NCBI GenBank assembly: GCA_033439685.1
Contig: JAUEDM010000001.1
Span: 8,804,001-8,868,000 of the forward strand
Direction: 5' to 3'
DNA: 64,000 nucleotides
Origin: Apodospora peruviana
Taxonomy: Eukaryota > Ascomycota > Sordariomycetes > Sordariales > Lasiosphaeriaceae
Part shown: in pieces, positions 1 to 10,938 of the stretch
Numbering within the stretch: position 1 is the first letter of the stretch
Layout: every line of letters starts with the position of its first letter
The notes under the pieces: generated by a model
Told to the model about the DNA's origin: nothing
Database searches by the model: none
Seen by the model: only the letters and a program-made list of their open reading frames with translations
Program-made: the position numbers and the translations under genes

Positions 1-576
1 GGATTGTTCTCTGGAGTATTATTAAGACCGGGGCTGCTGGGGGGCCGCGGACACTGGTTCCCGTTTGAAGGCTGTCGAGGATCTCACTAAACAGATTATT
101 AGCCGATGCACTCATACATAGAATTGCTTGAAACAGACCTGTCGGCAAGGGAGAGCAGCATTTTTAGCAAATGTCTATATGCCCGGATCTGGCTGATAGT
201 GTCTTTGATTCCCGCCTCCTGGAAAACAAATAAGATGCGCTGCCCTACCGCCATATCTCCGGGCGTGCGTGTGACACTAAAATTTCCGCCTCGAGCTTCC
301 TGAATTCATTACCGATGCCTTTAACTGCCTGATCAAAAGACAGCTGCAGGTCGCATGTGCCGTTCGTTCCCGTTGCAAGAAGCTCGGGTCGTGTCTGGAT
401 CCGAGCTGTCACCCGATCAAGCATTAACTTTGTCGTCGAACATTCCAGCGCAATGACTGATAGTGCCGTGTTCGCGTTGCGGTATTGTTTCCCATGTCGA
501 TAAGTGCTGTGGCGATCTTCAAGCCGGCTGTGGCGACGCCGCTAATGGACGCGATCATCGAGAACGGATCAACCAT
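1..576 (-). pseudogene. STAND/NACHT-type fungal N-terminal domain, frameshifted, partial
   Basis: Reading leftward from ATG at 576, the product begins MVDPFSMIASISGVATAGLK. This is the typical hydrophobic start of the fungal N-terminal domain found on STAND/NACHT and ankyrin proteins (PigL_N-like family). The frame then breaks near 490, where a missing base would account for the shift. The second frame gives a helical segment with ANTALSVIALECSTTKLML. It breaks again near 250 and resumes with a helical segment starting GQRILFVFQEAG. A possible 52-nt intron (138-87) has a CTAAT branch site, and the frame then stays open to the window edge. Helix content and order match the family, but two frameshifts make this copy non-functional as sequenced, unless they are assembly errors. 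The effector and NTPase parts would lie to the left of the window. Confidence 0.55.
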
Positions 577-654
577 GGTGATCGCTGTAGCAGGCGTCGA
601 CGACCCAGGCTGGTATTGCCAACGTGGAGAAGTCCGGAATAGGTCGAGTTGCAA

Positions 655-2448
655 GATTGGAAATGGTAGTCCCGCCCGATGGTGAACGGACTCGGGAGAG
701 GGGGGGCCGCGCTCTTATTTCATGAACTCCTTCTCCGTGTCACATTTCACGAAAGCAAAAGTTGTATGCACATACCAAGTTACGTCCGTTGGAACCAAGA
801 CTATACAGATAACCGCCGCCAAGGTCGAGGCCGCATGATCAGAGGGAGGCAACCTGGAAAGGCGGAGACTGGTTGGCCAACACATATACGCTAGCCTTCA
901 CGATCGAGGCACTGCTTCTCCGACATCGACGTTGGTGCGACAAAGCGCGCAGGGGCGTGGGTTGTGTGCTGGCAGCCATAGTTCTCGTCGTTGCTGATGA
1001 CGAAAGGCTCGGGAGCCTGAAACAAACCGAAAAACCATGCGAGGAGTATGGTGGTTGATGCATTGACGGGCTGGCGATGCTGGAGGTGGGAGAAGTTGAG
1101 AAGTTCGAGAGACAGTGAACGGGAGGAAGCCCCGAAGTTCCTGTCATTCAGGCAAGCACCTTCCCATTTAACAATGTCATGCTACGCCTTCCATTCTCAA
1201 ACAATGAGCTGCAGCCTGCATCGTAACTTCCAGGTTTCCAACACAGCCACCCGTGGGTACCCGAGGTGGAGTTCTGCGGCCAGACCGCCATTCCGGGCTT
1301 CACCTCTTCCCGAGTCGTTCCTTCCTTCTTTTTGCTCTACCGCTTGTGTTGGAGAACTTCACGGAGACGGACATCAGATCAAGTTCAATTGCTTCATACT
1401 GTTGGTGGTATTGGTGAATATAGTTCATAGACGTGATCGCGATGCTGCCAAATGCCGAATCTTTTTGAGGTAAGGTGTTGTTGCGTTGTGTGAAAACACA
1501 GACAAATATGTACTGCAGTAGGTGCGAAGCCTACTGGGCCCAACCTTTTAGAGGAGCAGTGGACAACACCATAGCTCACAGTGTGCAGGATGTGGTCTTC
1601 GTCTATGTTGTGGTGATTCCGCGACAACGAATTGTGGGCACAAGATGCGCTGAAAAGAACGAAGAAAAGTCGGTTATTGACACAGAGAGGGCGAGCAGGA
1701 AAGGGGGTCCTGGGAGCTCCGTATATTGCCCCTGAAGCGCTTACATAACCCCCGTTCTACTGTGATAGCTTCTGAAAGCGGAAAAACTCATCCTGAACAA
1801 GGAATCAAACCCTGCGGTGTGTGCCTGTAAACAAGCCTCTGACTGCGGAAGGCCGTCGCCACAAATCCGCTGCCAACTCGCTGCTGGAAGCCGGGTCTCA
1901 TATGCCGTGCTCACGATTATTACCCTGTCCACGGTAATTCCGATTCAAACACTTCCTACGGTGCACTGCTTGTCTTGGAATGGTTTCAAATGACATATGC
2001 CACAGACCAAATGCACTTCCCTAGGGTCCAAAAAACAGTAAGTTAATACTTAATTGTAAGAGCTACAGTGCAAGGTAGGTAGGCAAATACAAAAGACCTT
2101 CTGTCCCCTCCGCCGTCTGCTCATCCGTCCATCGAAAGAATACAGCGATACTCAAGAAAGGCTAGACACTCCGCCCAAACCACCCGACTTCCAAGTAATT
2201 GGCAGTCCTTACGGTTTTGGAAGACAAATATCATACATGAAGATAACTGAGGATAAATGACAAACGAAATCAGAGCCCGTTGTGCCAAGAAAGATATTGC
2301 GTGGATGCAGCTCCGGGTATACTCACCATTTAAAAATTTCGGTCATTTCCAATAACTCCGAGTTGCTAGTAAGCGTAGATGTGAGTGAAAGCTCCAGTTC
2401 AGATCGGCATCTAAGACATCCAAAACTCCAAAGCACGCTGCACAGCCA
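655..2448. other. Intergenic, no supported gene
   Basis: Only short overlapping reading frames on both strands, without start context, splice logic or recognisable motifs. A TAGGTAGG-type motif near 2075 belongs to the common TACCTA family of ascomycete intergenic DNA. Nothing else stands out. Confidence 0.6.
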
Positions 2449-4475
2449 TCAATCATAATCAGGATGCTCATGATACTCCACCAGCGGGACCTGCAACCGC
2501 TCCTTCAAGATGTCATCCGCTTCTTCCTCTTTCCCTTCCGAACGCAAGTACTCCTCCAGCCTGAGCGCAGTCTGCAGCCAGAACTGATCTTTGGGTGACG
2601 CTAGGCTTTTCCTCCGATAATCTGCCGCCTGGGCGTACTCGCCATTGTAATCCGCAATCGACGCCAAGAAGTGGTACGCGCTGAAGAACAGATACCGATC
2701 CAGATAATTCCACTTGTTCACCGGCTGCCCCTTGTTGCTCGGCTTCTGCTCGATCCGCGCCAATACCCCGGACAACATGCTCCGGGCCCGGTCTGAGGAT
2801 TCATCCGAGAAGAGCGGGATGTACATCCTGACCAACAACTGTTCGAGCTCAAGGATACGCTGCGTCGTCGAAAACTGACCATACTCCACCAGCGACTTCT
2901 GGACCGACTCCCCAAAGTCGTTCAGTAGGTTCTTGACGATGGATTGCTCGGGCTTCATCAGAATGACATAGCCGCGCTTCAGGTGGATGGTGACGTGATC
3001 ATGGTCGCCACGCACCCGACCGACCATGTCGATCCACAGCTTCCAGCCCTTGTCGATGTACAGTTTCAACTGTTCGGGGTCTCGATGGGAGAGCTCGTAC
3101 AGATTTCTGGCAATCATGGCGATGGGATGGCCGGCCATTTTCACAATTGTTAGTTTGTGGAGGTAACGGGTAAAGATGAGGAGGATATCTGTCCAGCCTA
3201 GGTGGAGGACGAGCTGCGGGACCGCAAGACAACAATCCCAGATGGCCTGGATGTCGAACCCCGTCGCGACCGCGTCTTCGATCTGCAAAAAGGCGCGCCG
3301 TAGCACTTCTCCGCCCAAGCTTGTCCGAGCATTTCCGAAGTGGGCAAGGGCGATGCTAAAGTTTTGCAGGATGGAGTTCTCCTGGCTCATGACGTCGTGA
3401 AAGCCCAAGCTGGACCGCCAGGGGGTCTCGCGCTCCGACCACTTGGAGATGTAGGAGCTGTAGGCGTTGAGGGTCGACTCCACCTGGAAAGTGTCCTCGT
3501 TCTGATACAGCAGGCGAAGTAGTTCGGCTGGCTGCGAAGGTGGTCGTCGGCTTTGCGGCAGGGCCGGCTTGGCCACATGGTCCATGGCACAGCCTACCAA
3601 CGCGGTACTCGTCCGCCTGCTTGGCCTGGATTTTGTCTTATAGTTGCTCGAGCTGCTGGGGTTGCCGGATTTGTTGTACTTGGTCCATCTCCATTTAGCG
3701 AACTGGCCCTTGTACATTCTGGCACTAATATGGGGGGACCAACCAACGTTAGCAAGGAATGCCGGGGCGGTGATATCGAGTGTCACACCTACGTGGCCTT
3801 GAAGTTGTGAGTTGATAGCATGATGTCGACGACATCGTTGAGGATGAGGTTTTTGTTCATGTACAGCTCCTGGATGATGGCCTTCTTGGACTCCCAGTCA
3901 GCAGCGCTGGTAGGAACAAGCGGTCGTTCCGGCGAGACATCACTGATGGCGGTGGAGAGACCAGATGCGCCATTTTCCCCAAATGATGGTGTTGGGAGGG
4001 ATAGTTGGATCGGTGCGGATGACACCACAGCCAGATCCGGCGCGTCGGGGCTGACCGGTAGCGACGGCAGCGGCGGGGGAGAGGAGAGCACCGCTATATC
4101 GAAGACGGTTTCTGCATTCTGGTCGTCGTCCTCATCACTTGGTGGGGTATTCGATACTAGTAGTCTCATGGCAGCATCAGCATCCTCGGGCGTTATTGGG
4201 CCGGGGACGACGTTGGCAGGGGGATTCCTGAAATTGAAAGGTCTTGCGACGGCAGTCGGGGGCGAATTTGGGGAAGCTACATCTGTGTTGTGAGTCGCGG
4301 AAACAACAGCGGAGATCCGGGGTTCGAAGAAGAAGTCGCACTCGGAATCAAAGAGAGTGTTAAAAGTGGGAAAGGAGCGAAGCGGGAGCAGTTCATTATA
4401 GATATCGACATGCGATGGCGCGTCGTGGAGGGCAGATCTTCGAGAAGTCGGCCCCTGCAAGGAGAGCGCCATCAT
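2449..4475 (-). CDS. Clr5-domain protein with TPR-like C-terminus
   Basis: Two exons, 4475-3793 and 3724-2449, joined across a 68-nt intron (GTAGGT...TATTAG, branch site GCTAAC), give about 652 aa. The intron falls inside the Clr5 domain: exon 1 ends with WESKKAIIQELY...THNFKAT and exon 2 continues ARMYKGQFAKWRW, the usual ending of this domain. Clr5 domains are small helical, presumably DNA-binding modules of fungal nuclear proteins. Here the domain sits centrally, at about residues 200-245, after an acidic Ser/Pro-rich region. The last 350 residues are helical and TPR-like (YLDRYLFFSAYHFLASIADY and similar), a common arrangement in these proteins. ATG at 4475 is chosen as the first in-frame Met; a second Met follows directly. 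The exact target is unknown. The gene looks intact. Confidence 0.8.
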
Positions 4476-6763
4476 GTCGCCAAGCTGCCAGTCTGCCTGA
4501 GGTGCCAAGAGCCACACCGTCCTGGACTCCAAGGTCAGCAGTAGCAGGGGGCGTCTGCAGGGGGGTTGCAGGGGGCTTGGTAGGCACGAGGCACGGTCGA
4601 GAAGTTAGGTTTGTTGACAGGAACGATAGAGATAAGGTTGAGTGGGCCAAGCGGCAGGCGCACATGGAGGATTTGGTAGGGCCGATCTGGAACTGTCTGG
4701 ACCTTGCCAAGCAGCCAAATTGAGCAACTTCGATGACGGGAGTCCGGAAGGAAGAAAGAGCGCTACGGGTCAAGAGCCAAAAGCCAAGAGCGAAGCAGGA
4801 GCGAAGCGCTCAGTCATCCATCTTTGACTTTTGGGAAGTGCAGTCGACTCATCTCACTTCCGTTGTCAGCTTCCTCCTCCCAGATTCTTCCCCTCATCTA
4901 TCATGCATTGCATTGCTTCATTGTGCACTCCCGTCACGGTCTATACCACACCAAGACGTCCCCGCCCTCCCCGCTGCAAAGCACATGTTGTGGTACTGTG
5001 ATGCTGTGGTCATATCTCCGGGTTTGCTTCCCAACCCTCCTATCCATTCAGATTCCCCATCGACTCTCAGCGGCAACAGCAACGGCCGTGCCATCTTGTC
5101 CAACACCCGTCGTCGTACCTGTGGCTCTCCGCAGGTGGTCATGCACAGTGTGCATCCCCATCCCTGTCAACGGCCGACAGAAATCAAGTGAGGATGCCCT
5201 CCTGCCGCCCCGCTGCCCGGTGAAAAGGTGCATGCCAGCCCTGGCCAGTCCGTCCTCTTGCCCGTCTTCTGCTCGGCCATTGGTCTCCTCTTCATAGGGC
5301 AGAGACCCGCCCCGGCTGTAACTTCCGCCCAACTCAGCGAACACCAGAATCCTCCAGAAACCGGCAGCGCCCAGACGGCCATTAGTGGCACGGGAAGGCA
5401 GGGAACAATCGGGGGCGGAAGGCGGAGCACATCCAGGCAGCCTGCAAGTGCCAAGGCTTATGATATCTATTTTATGCGGCTGACAGAAGGATTTAAGCCA
5501 GCTCCCGAGACCAAACGGCGCGCCTGTCCGCGCTTCTTTCCAAAGTGAGATTGTCTTGCCAGACTCCAGCAGCACCTTCTCCCTCAAAATAAGACATAAG
5601 GGGGTTATTGACATGGCCATTCAAAATTATCGACATTTTGCATCCAATCAAAGAGCTGCATCGTCTTCATATATCAAGATTCCCGACCTCGCTTGTTGCG
5701 AAACGCGCACTGTTCCCCATTTCTCTTGTGCGACCGCCAGATTGATGATTTGTCCCAGGTTACTCGCTGCGGCGAACGCCGATCTCTACCATGGGCACCA
5801 TCGCCAACAGCAACACAAGAGGGAACCCATCTTGGTTTCTGGTTCTGCCCTTACCCCTTTCGGACTTCCGAATTTCCCCCCATGATAGGCCGACCATGAG
5901 CACCAATTAGTCGGCTCGAACGGGTCGAGTCCATCATGATCTTGGACTCCCGAATCACGATGATATTGCCGTGCTGGCGAGACGCCGAGACCTCATCTAT
6001 CGAGTGTATTGTGCACCTCCGTCCAATCTCTCCTTGTTGTGCCGAGGCATGTCCTTAATGCGGGGAATCCCGTGGCTCCCCGTTGTCATATCCATCCCCA
6101 CGAGGCAGGTACCTAAGGTCGTCCTGCATCCCCAGCGCAGTGTAGCCGTTTACGTATTGGAGACTACGAGCGCTGGTTAGCTGGCAGCTGGTCAGTGGCC
6201 CGGGTCGCCGGTCCGTGCCTTGTTGGCCTCGCACCTGGGAGAGGTCGATGCGTGGGAAGGGATACAGATAGGGCAGGCTCTCGCAACCGGTCCGGACTTT
6301 GGTATAAAGTCCCACGCTTGTCCAGTCAACTCTGTCCTGATGGTCATCCGCACAGTTAGTATGATGAGATTTCAACATCATAGAGTTCACAGGATAATGG
6401 ACTCGATCAAAGGATAGAAGTAGGTGCTTGCATGTTACACAGACAGTGGCTGTTCATCGCCAACTGGACAGAGCACAAAGGAAAGACTGCAAGACAAAGA
6501 AACTGGAATAAGGAAAAGAAACTAACGATAAGAAGTATGATTATGCTAAACCAGTATAACCACCCACTAATTAACAATGACAAAGACACGGAGTTAGTCC
6601 AAGAAGAGGCATAAAATAAGTCGACCGAAAGAATCTGTATTATTGTATGTAATGAGCTATACAGCGTCAGCATTGGTGTCGTTTTATTCAGTCCAATGCT
6701 GTATTATTCTTTTTTTCATTATCCTACAACTTCTCCTCAGTTATCAGATATTTTTCAGCGTGT
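4476..6763. other. Long intergenic region, no supported gene
   Basis: About 2.3 kb. Reading frames up to 190 codons exist around 5050-5620, but they overlap on opposite strands, have unbiased composition and show no domain. I see no RNA gene or clear repeat. Confidence 0.55.
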
Positions 6764-7999
6764 TTAGTTCTCCAGCTCCTCCAGCTCCAAGTCCATCAAC
6801 AACGCTGCCAATCCCTCGCTGAGGGGAGTGCACTCACTCGACTCGCCTAGGTCTTCCACCTCAAAGACCTCCTCCCTTTTCTCGGCAACATTACCACCAA
6901 CCGGTGTCCGGATAGTAGACCCGGAACCACTGGTAACCGTACCTATTATCCCGAGTCTAACCCCACCCTCTTCATCAACATTAGCCTTCTAGACTTCAAT
7001 ATCCGATTTAACAAATCTAGAGAAATCAATTTGCTCAGGCGACGCTGTGAACCCTTCCGGAAGAAGACTGAACTCCTCCTGAACAGGCGGCTCGTAGAAC
7101 TCGCACCCGCCAAAGATCATGGGTGGTTCTTTCCAGCCCAGTCCCATGATGGCGTGCAGGCACTGCAGCAGATCGGCGCGCAGCAGGATGGGGTTTTTCT
7201 TGGAAGAGCGGGATGTGGTCCCACCCTGGGAGACCGAGAGACAGAAAAGAGACGCAGTTCATGATGGCGTGCAGGCCTGATGACCAGTCCTCTGCGTGGG
7301 TGGTTACGTCGGGGACGTATGGTATTTTCAGCGGGAATGGACCCTGGGTAGAAGAGTTTGTAGTAAGCAGGAAACGGTGGTGTTCCGAGACTGCTCTGCG
7401 GGCGCGTTGGTGTCTGCCGGTATGTAATGAGTCAAAGTACCATACCGACTTTGAGGCATCGTGGCGGACGAGGAGGGAGTAATCATGTGTTTCTGTCTGG
7501 GAGAGAAATTGCGAATTTTCTACCCAGGGAACGGTCACCTTCCTCTTCTTCTTCTCCAAGTTCGGTGTAGGTTTTTAAGTTGCTTAGGGGTTAGCAGCAG
7601 GCTGGAGGACTTGTTCAACTACGCAGTAGTTGGGTTCGGAAGTGTTAGTGTCTGTCCCGTTCAATAAACGACCAAGGAGAGCGTGTAGACCTTTGGCATA
7701 AGGCGTGCGGCCCTGCCGGAAGTCGTAAAGCGCGTTGTGGGCTGCTCGTAGCGAGGGGATGGTTAGTTGGTTTGTGGATTTGGTGTTATACGTACCGAGA
7801 AGCACGTCGTCGTCATTGCCAAACCGACGATCTTGGGGGTACCGCTTATGGAGACGAGAGATTCGTCGGGCGCAGAGGTGGGAAGGGTGAATTTCTCGGC
7901 GTCGGGTGGTTTGGTCCCGCCAAACGTGTTGAGGATGATTTCCTTCGGAATTGGGTGGTCGCCACGCTTTATGGTAACGCCCGCTAGGAGGTTCGCCAT
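6764..7999 (-). pseudogene. Ulp1/C48-like cysteine protease relic
   Basis: A spliced reading from ATG 7999 can be followed through three probable introns (GTATAA.., GTAGTT.., GTCTCT..CCAAG). It contains the string YSLLVRHDASKSVWYFDSL, then PYVPDVTTHAEDWSSGLHAI. Spacing and sequence resemble the His...Asp...Cys core of Ulp1-type SUMO proteases (HWxLxx...DS...Q..CG). The position expected for the catalytic Cys reads Ser (codon 7280-7278), and the residue before YSLLV is Asp rather than His. A TAG at 6991-6989 interrupts an otherwise open tail that continues to TAA at 6764 with an acidic Glu-rich end. A 15-base string (CTGCACGCCATCATG) occurs twice, about 110 bases apart. Family assignment is tentative; as read, the gene would not encode an active protease. 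Confidence 0.4.
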
Positions 8000-8489
8000 C
8001 TTGGGTGGTGGTGAAGACTTGCTGAAGTTTGCAATGTTGATTTTGGAAAGTTCGGCAGGAAGGGGCGAGGGAAGTTGTTTATATATTCGTGGATGGCTTG
8101 CGGTTGTCGATGGTAGGTCTATGGCTGTCCGGGGATAGTAGGGAGATGTTAGCACTGCAGTTCGAACAATGCGATTGTGTTGGGGAGATCAGTGGCTTTG
8201 TTCGATTCTTTGTTGCCGCTTCAGTTCCGTTTTTCACATCCAGTGAAACAGTAGTCTTGCTCTACGGCTATCTGGTTCACAGCTGACGTGACTATGGAGT
8301 GACTATGGATAGTAAGAGTTTTGTCTCTTATACGGCAAGAACAGTGTCTATGTAATTATATGTATATATTGCTCTAGGTAAACTCTAGCCGCTTAACAAA
8401 AACGTAATGGCAAGATTTACTCGTTTGCGCATTCTAGATATCTTTTTTAATACCAGATTCACGGATTTTCCCGATGCTATGAATACTTA
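8000..8489. other. Intergenic
   Basis: No supported gene. It lies upstream of the Ulp1-like relic and is AT-rich around 8290-8450. Confidence 0.5.
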
Positions 8490-8930
8490 CCTTGGAGAGA
8501 CGACAAACTGCTGCAGCTGGAGAACCGGTAGAGAGACCACCTCGATTTGAAGATCGCCCAAATCGAGAAACAATTCCAAAACCTGGAGCACTCTGGACGC
8601 TGGATACAATCCTCTTACCCAACTTGCGTACGAACTGTACAACTTGTGTAATTCAACCCTGCACACTGTCGACTTCAGCATCACACCCACAAGCCCAGCG
8701 ATCGCCTTTAGGGCGCCTTTACCGGCTCCTATGCACCGGAGGATGTCAAGTTCCTTATGGGAGCAGACTACGACGAGACCAATCGCTCGGACTGGCTTAC
8801 CCATGATCCCGAGGTGACGAACGGACAGACTTTTACTGGAATTCCCATATAAGTACCGAGCCACTGAGCAATACCGTAAACACAACCTGTATCTGGTCGA
8901 GAGGATTATCGACACCAATTATTGGAGGGT
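8490..8930 (+). pseudogene. Unrecognised degenerate coding remnant
   Basis: Three reading frames on the plus strand alternate between protein-like segments: DLKIAQIEKQFQNLEHSG, then LAYELYNLCNSTLHTVDFSI, then GSYAPEDVKFLMGADYDET, and finally RATEQYRKHNLYLVERIID before stops. No GT-AG pair explains the frame changes. This pattern suggests a decayed gene with several indels. I do not recognise the family; GSYAPEDVKFLM only superficially resembles the start of StiP/TRSP-type proteins. Limits are approximate. Confidence 0.3.
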
Positions 8931-10012
8931 CAACCATGACTACCATCGGGTACGGACGATGTGATGGAATGGATGTCTATAGCGAATGAAGCTTTCCTCA
9001 CGGTCCCGCTGGAATCGGTTCGTATTGCAGATGCAGGTGCATCACGAATGATTGGGTGAGGGAGAAATCCGGGATTTTCCCGGTTAGTGACGACAATAAG
9101 GCGACCCTTAAGGTCCACAAAGGCGCCAATATCGTCACGCCGTATGCTACAGTTTCCCACATGATCACGGTTATTGTTGGGCCCAAAGACGCAAGCGCCA
9201 GCTGCTAAAGGTCCGCAAACGCTCAGCTCGAACAGGTAGCAGAAGAATCCAAACGGGAGCCGCAAAGGCTCATTTACCGCGGCCGAAATCAAGAAGTTGA
9301 TTTTGGCTTTGCCAAAGAAGACCAAGAACATGGTTACCAACGATGGGTCTCGCCGTGAGTGTACACAACATATAGCACACAGAATCATGATAACCGTAAG
9401 CAGATGAGTACGGTGCACACGCGGCCGGAGACGTGTTGATACCATCATCATAGTCCAGTTTGGCACGATCCCAGAAGCAGAGATGACCGATGCCATGGTC
9501 GCCATTCTTCAAGTTGGCCCTCGGCCTCCAGAACTGGTTGGTAATGACGATTGTTCCTGGTCCAAGTGCAACAACTACTTGGACCCCAATGACCTAGTTC
9601 GATGCGAACCAGCTGCTCTTCACCTGATTCCGTTCGGATTCCCAGGTCTCCATCTTCTGGTACGTTGCTTGCTGTAACTTGAGCTGCTTTGCTGAAAATT
9701 TGTTGTCCGATCTACTTAGATCTTCAAATCCGCCGGCATCGGCTACTCGTCGCTGGGCCTGCTCCTGCATATTGACCGAGATCTTGTGAATTCTATCCTT
9801 AAAGCGGAAATTGTTCTCCGAAGGCTCAGGAAATTCTGCACAATCAACTTGTAGGCGAACGTTGTTTCCAGTAGAATGGACGGGTAACCGGTATTAAAGT
9901 AGGAGGTGGTCATGGAGCCTAACAGAGCGGGCATCGTTATCGAGTTTGACTGATTTAAGCCGATTACTATGTTATCGCTAACTATGGCTTCGTTGTGTGA
10001 CCAAGTTGGCAT
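8931..10012 (-). pseudogene. Unrecognised degenerate coding remnant
   Basis: On the minus strand a protein-like stretch includes STGNNVRLQVDCAEFPEPSE, FRFKDRIHKISVNMQEQAQR and LKLQQATYQKMETWESERNQ. It ends at a TAG in VKSSWFASN-stop and continues in frame with VIGVQVVVALGPGTIVITNQ. The amino-acid flavour is clearly coding (charged helices followed by a hydrophobic segment), but the start lies in another frame and further breaks follow to about 8930. Function unknown. This and the oppositely oriented remnant on its left may be two decayed neighbours. Confidence 0.3.
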
Positions 10013-10938
10013 GCGGCATGACGGTGTTATGGTTATTGAGGTATTTTTTCGATGGCCAGGGCGGATGGGAGGTATAGTGAGAGTATAGGGGCTTATGTGT
10101 ACCTAGGTTCTCTATTACTGCTATGAACAAAGGTGTGTCTTAAGGTGTAGGTATCCTTGTAATAAGGCTGTCTAGTACTAATGGTGCAAAACCTGCTACA
10201 ATTTGAAGGGATAAAACAGGATGCAAAGTCAATGTTTCCAGTAAAGCAATTCAATATCAGTGTCATGCGTGGCGCTATGCAGTATATAATCCACAGTATT
10301 CTAAGCCTTGTTAACTTGGAATTTGACATCCTTTTATAATGGGAAGGTTAGCTCAGTGGTGTGGGTCATTGTGCGACGCCGTCACAATCAGCCAGAGATA
10401 GCCGCTACGAGGTACATCGACATGGTAAAACTTCCCCCTAAATCTTGATGGTGTTCGTCCTTCGCTTTGATTGTCGATGACTCGTGATTAGTGATGGCGT
10501 AATTCCCAGTACAACGAATTAGAGCAGTGAGCAGTACGCAGTATAGTCGTGGTAGGAATAGGATGATGATTTTGGAAAGAATATTGCAGGGCTTGCACTT
10601 CCTCAAGAAGTGTGTGCCCTGCGCTACGGCTTATCTAATCTATCTAGTGCTTGGCCTTTGCGCTAGCATGCGCAGGTCAGCCAGCCAGTCAGTCAGCCCG
10701 CCAGCGTCATCAATCAAGCCAGCCACCAGCCACATTATCAAGCCAGCTTTTCCTGCATCAATTCGCTTCAAAAGAAGTGGGATTCGAAGAAGTTCTAAAG
10801 TATCAATATTAATATGGCCTCAGTTGTTTGTCAGCACGGTTTAGGCCAGACATTCTGTTGTTAAATGTCGCTGTCTTGTTATTGAAGTACGGGTATAATG
10901 GACTAAGACTGTGCTAAAGAATTCAGCTGAAAAGCTTT
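10013..10938. other. Intergenic with low-complexity tract
   Basis: No supported gene. A CAGC/CAGT-rich low-complexity tract lies at about 10675-10750. A tRNA-like D-arm string at 10349 (GTTAGCTCAGTGGTG) has no matching T-arm. Confidence 0.5.

Noticed and set aside
839..1147. 102-codon minus-strand reading frame rich in Ser and Thr
   Set aside because: Unstructured composition and no conserved motif; likely chance.
5048..5620. 190-codon minus-strand reading frame
   Set aside because: Low-complexity Gly/Arg-rich translation, overlapping frames on the other strand, no motif or splice logic.
10343..10415. tRNA-like string with a D-arm (GTTAGCTCAGTGGTG)
   Set aside because: No GTTCRANYC T-arm at the right distance and no acceptor-stem pairing, so it is not a tRNA gene.
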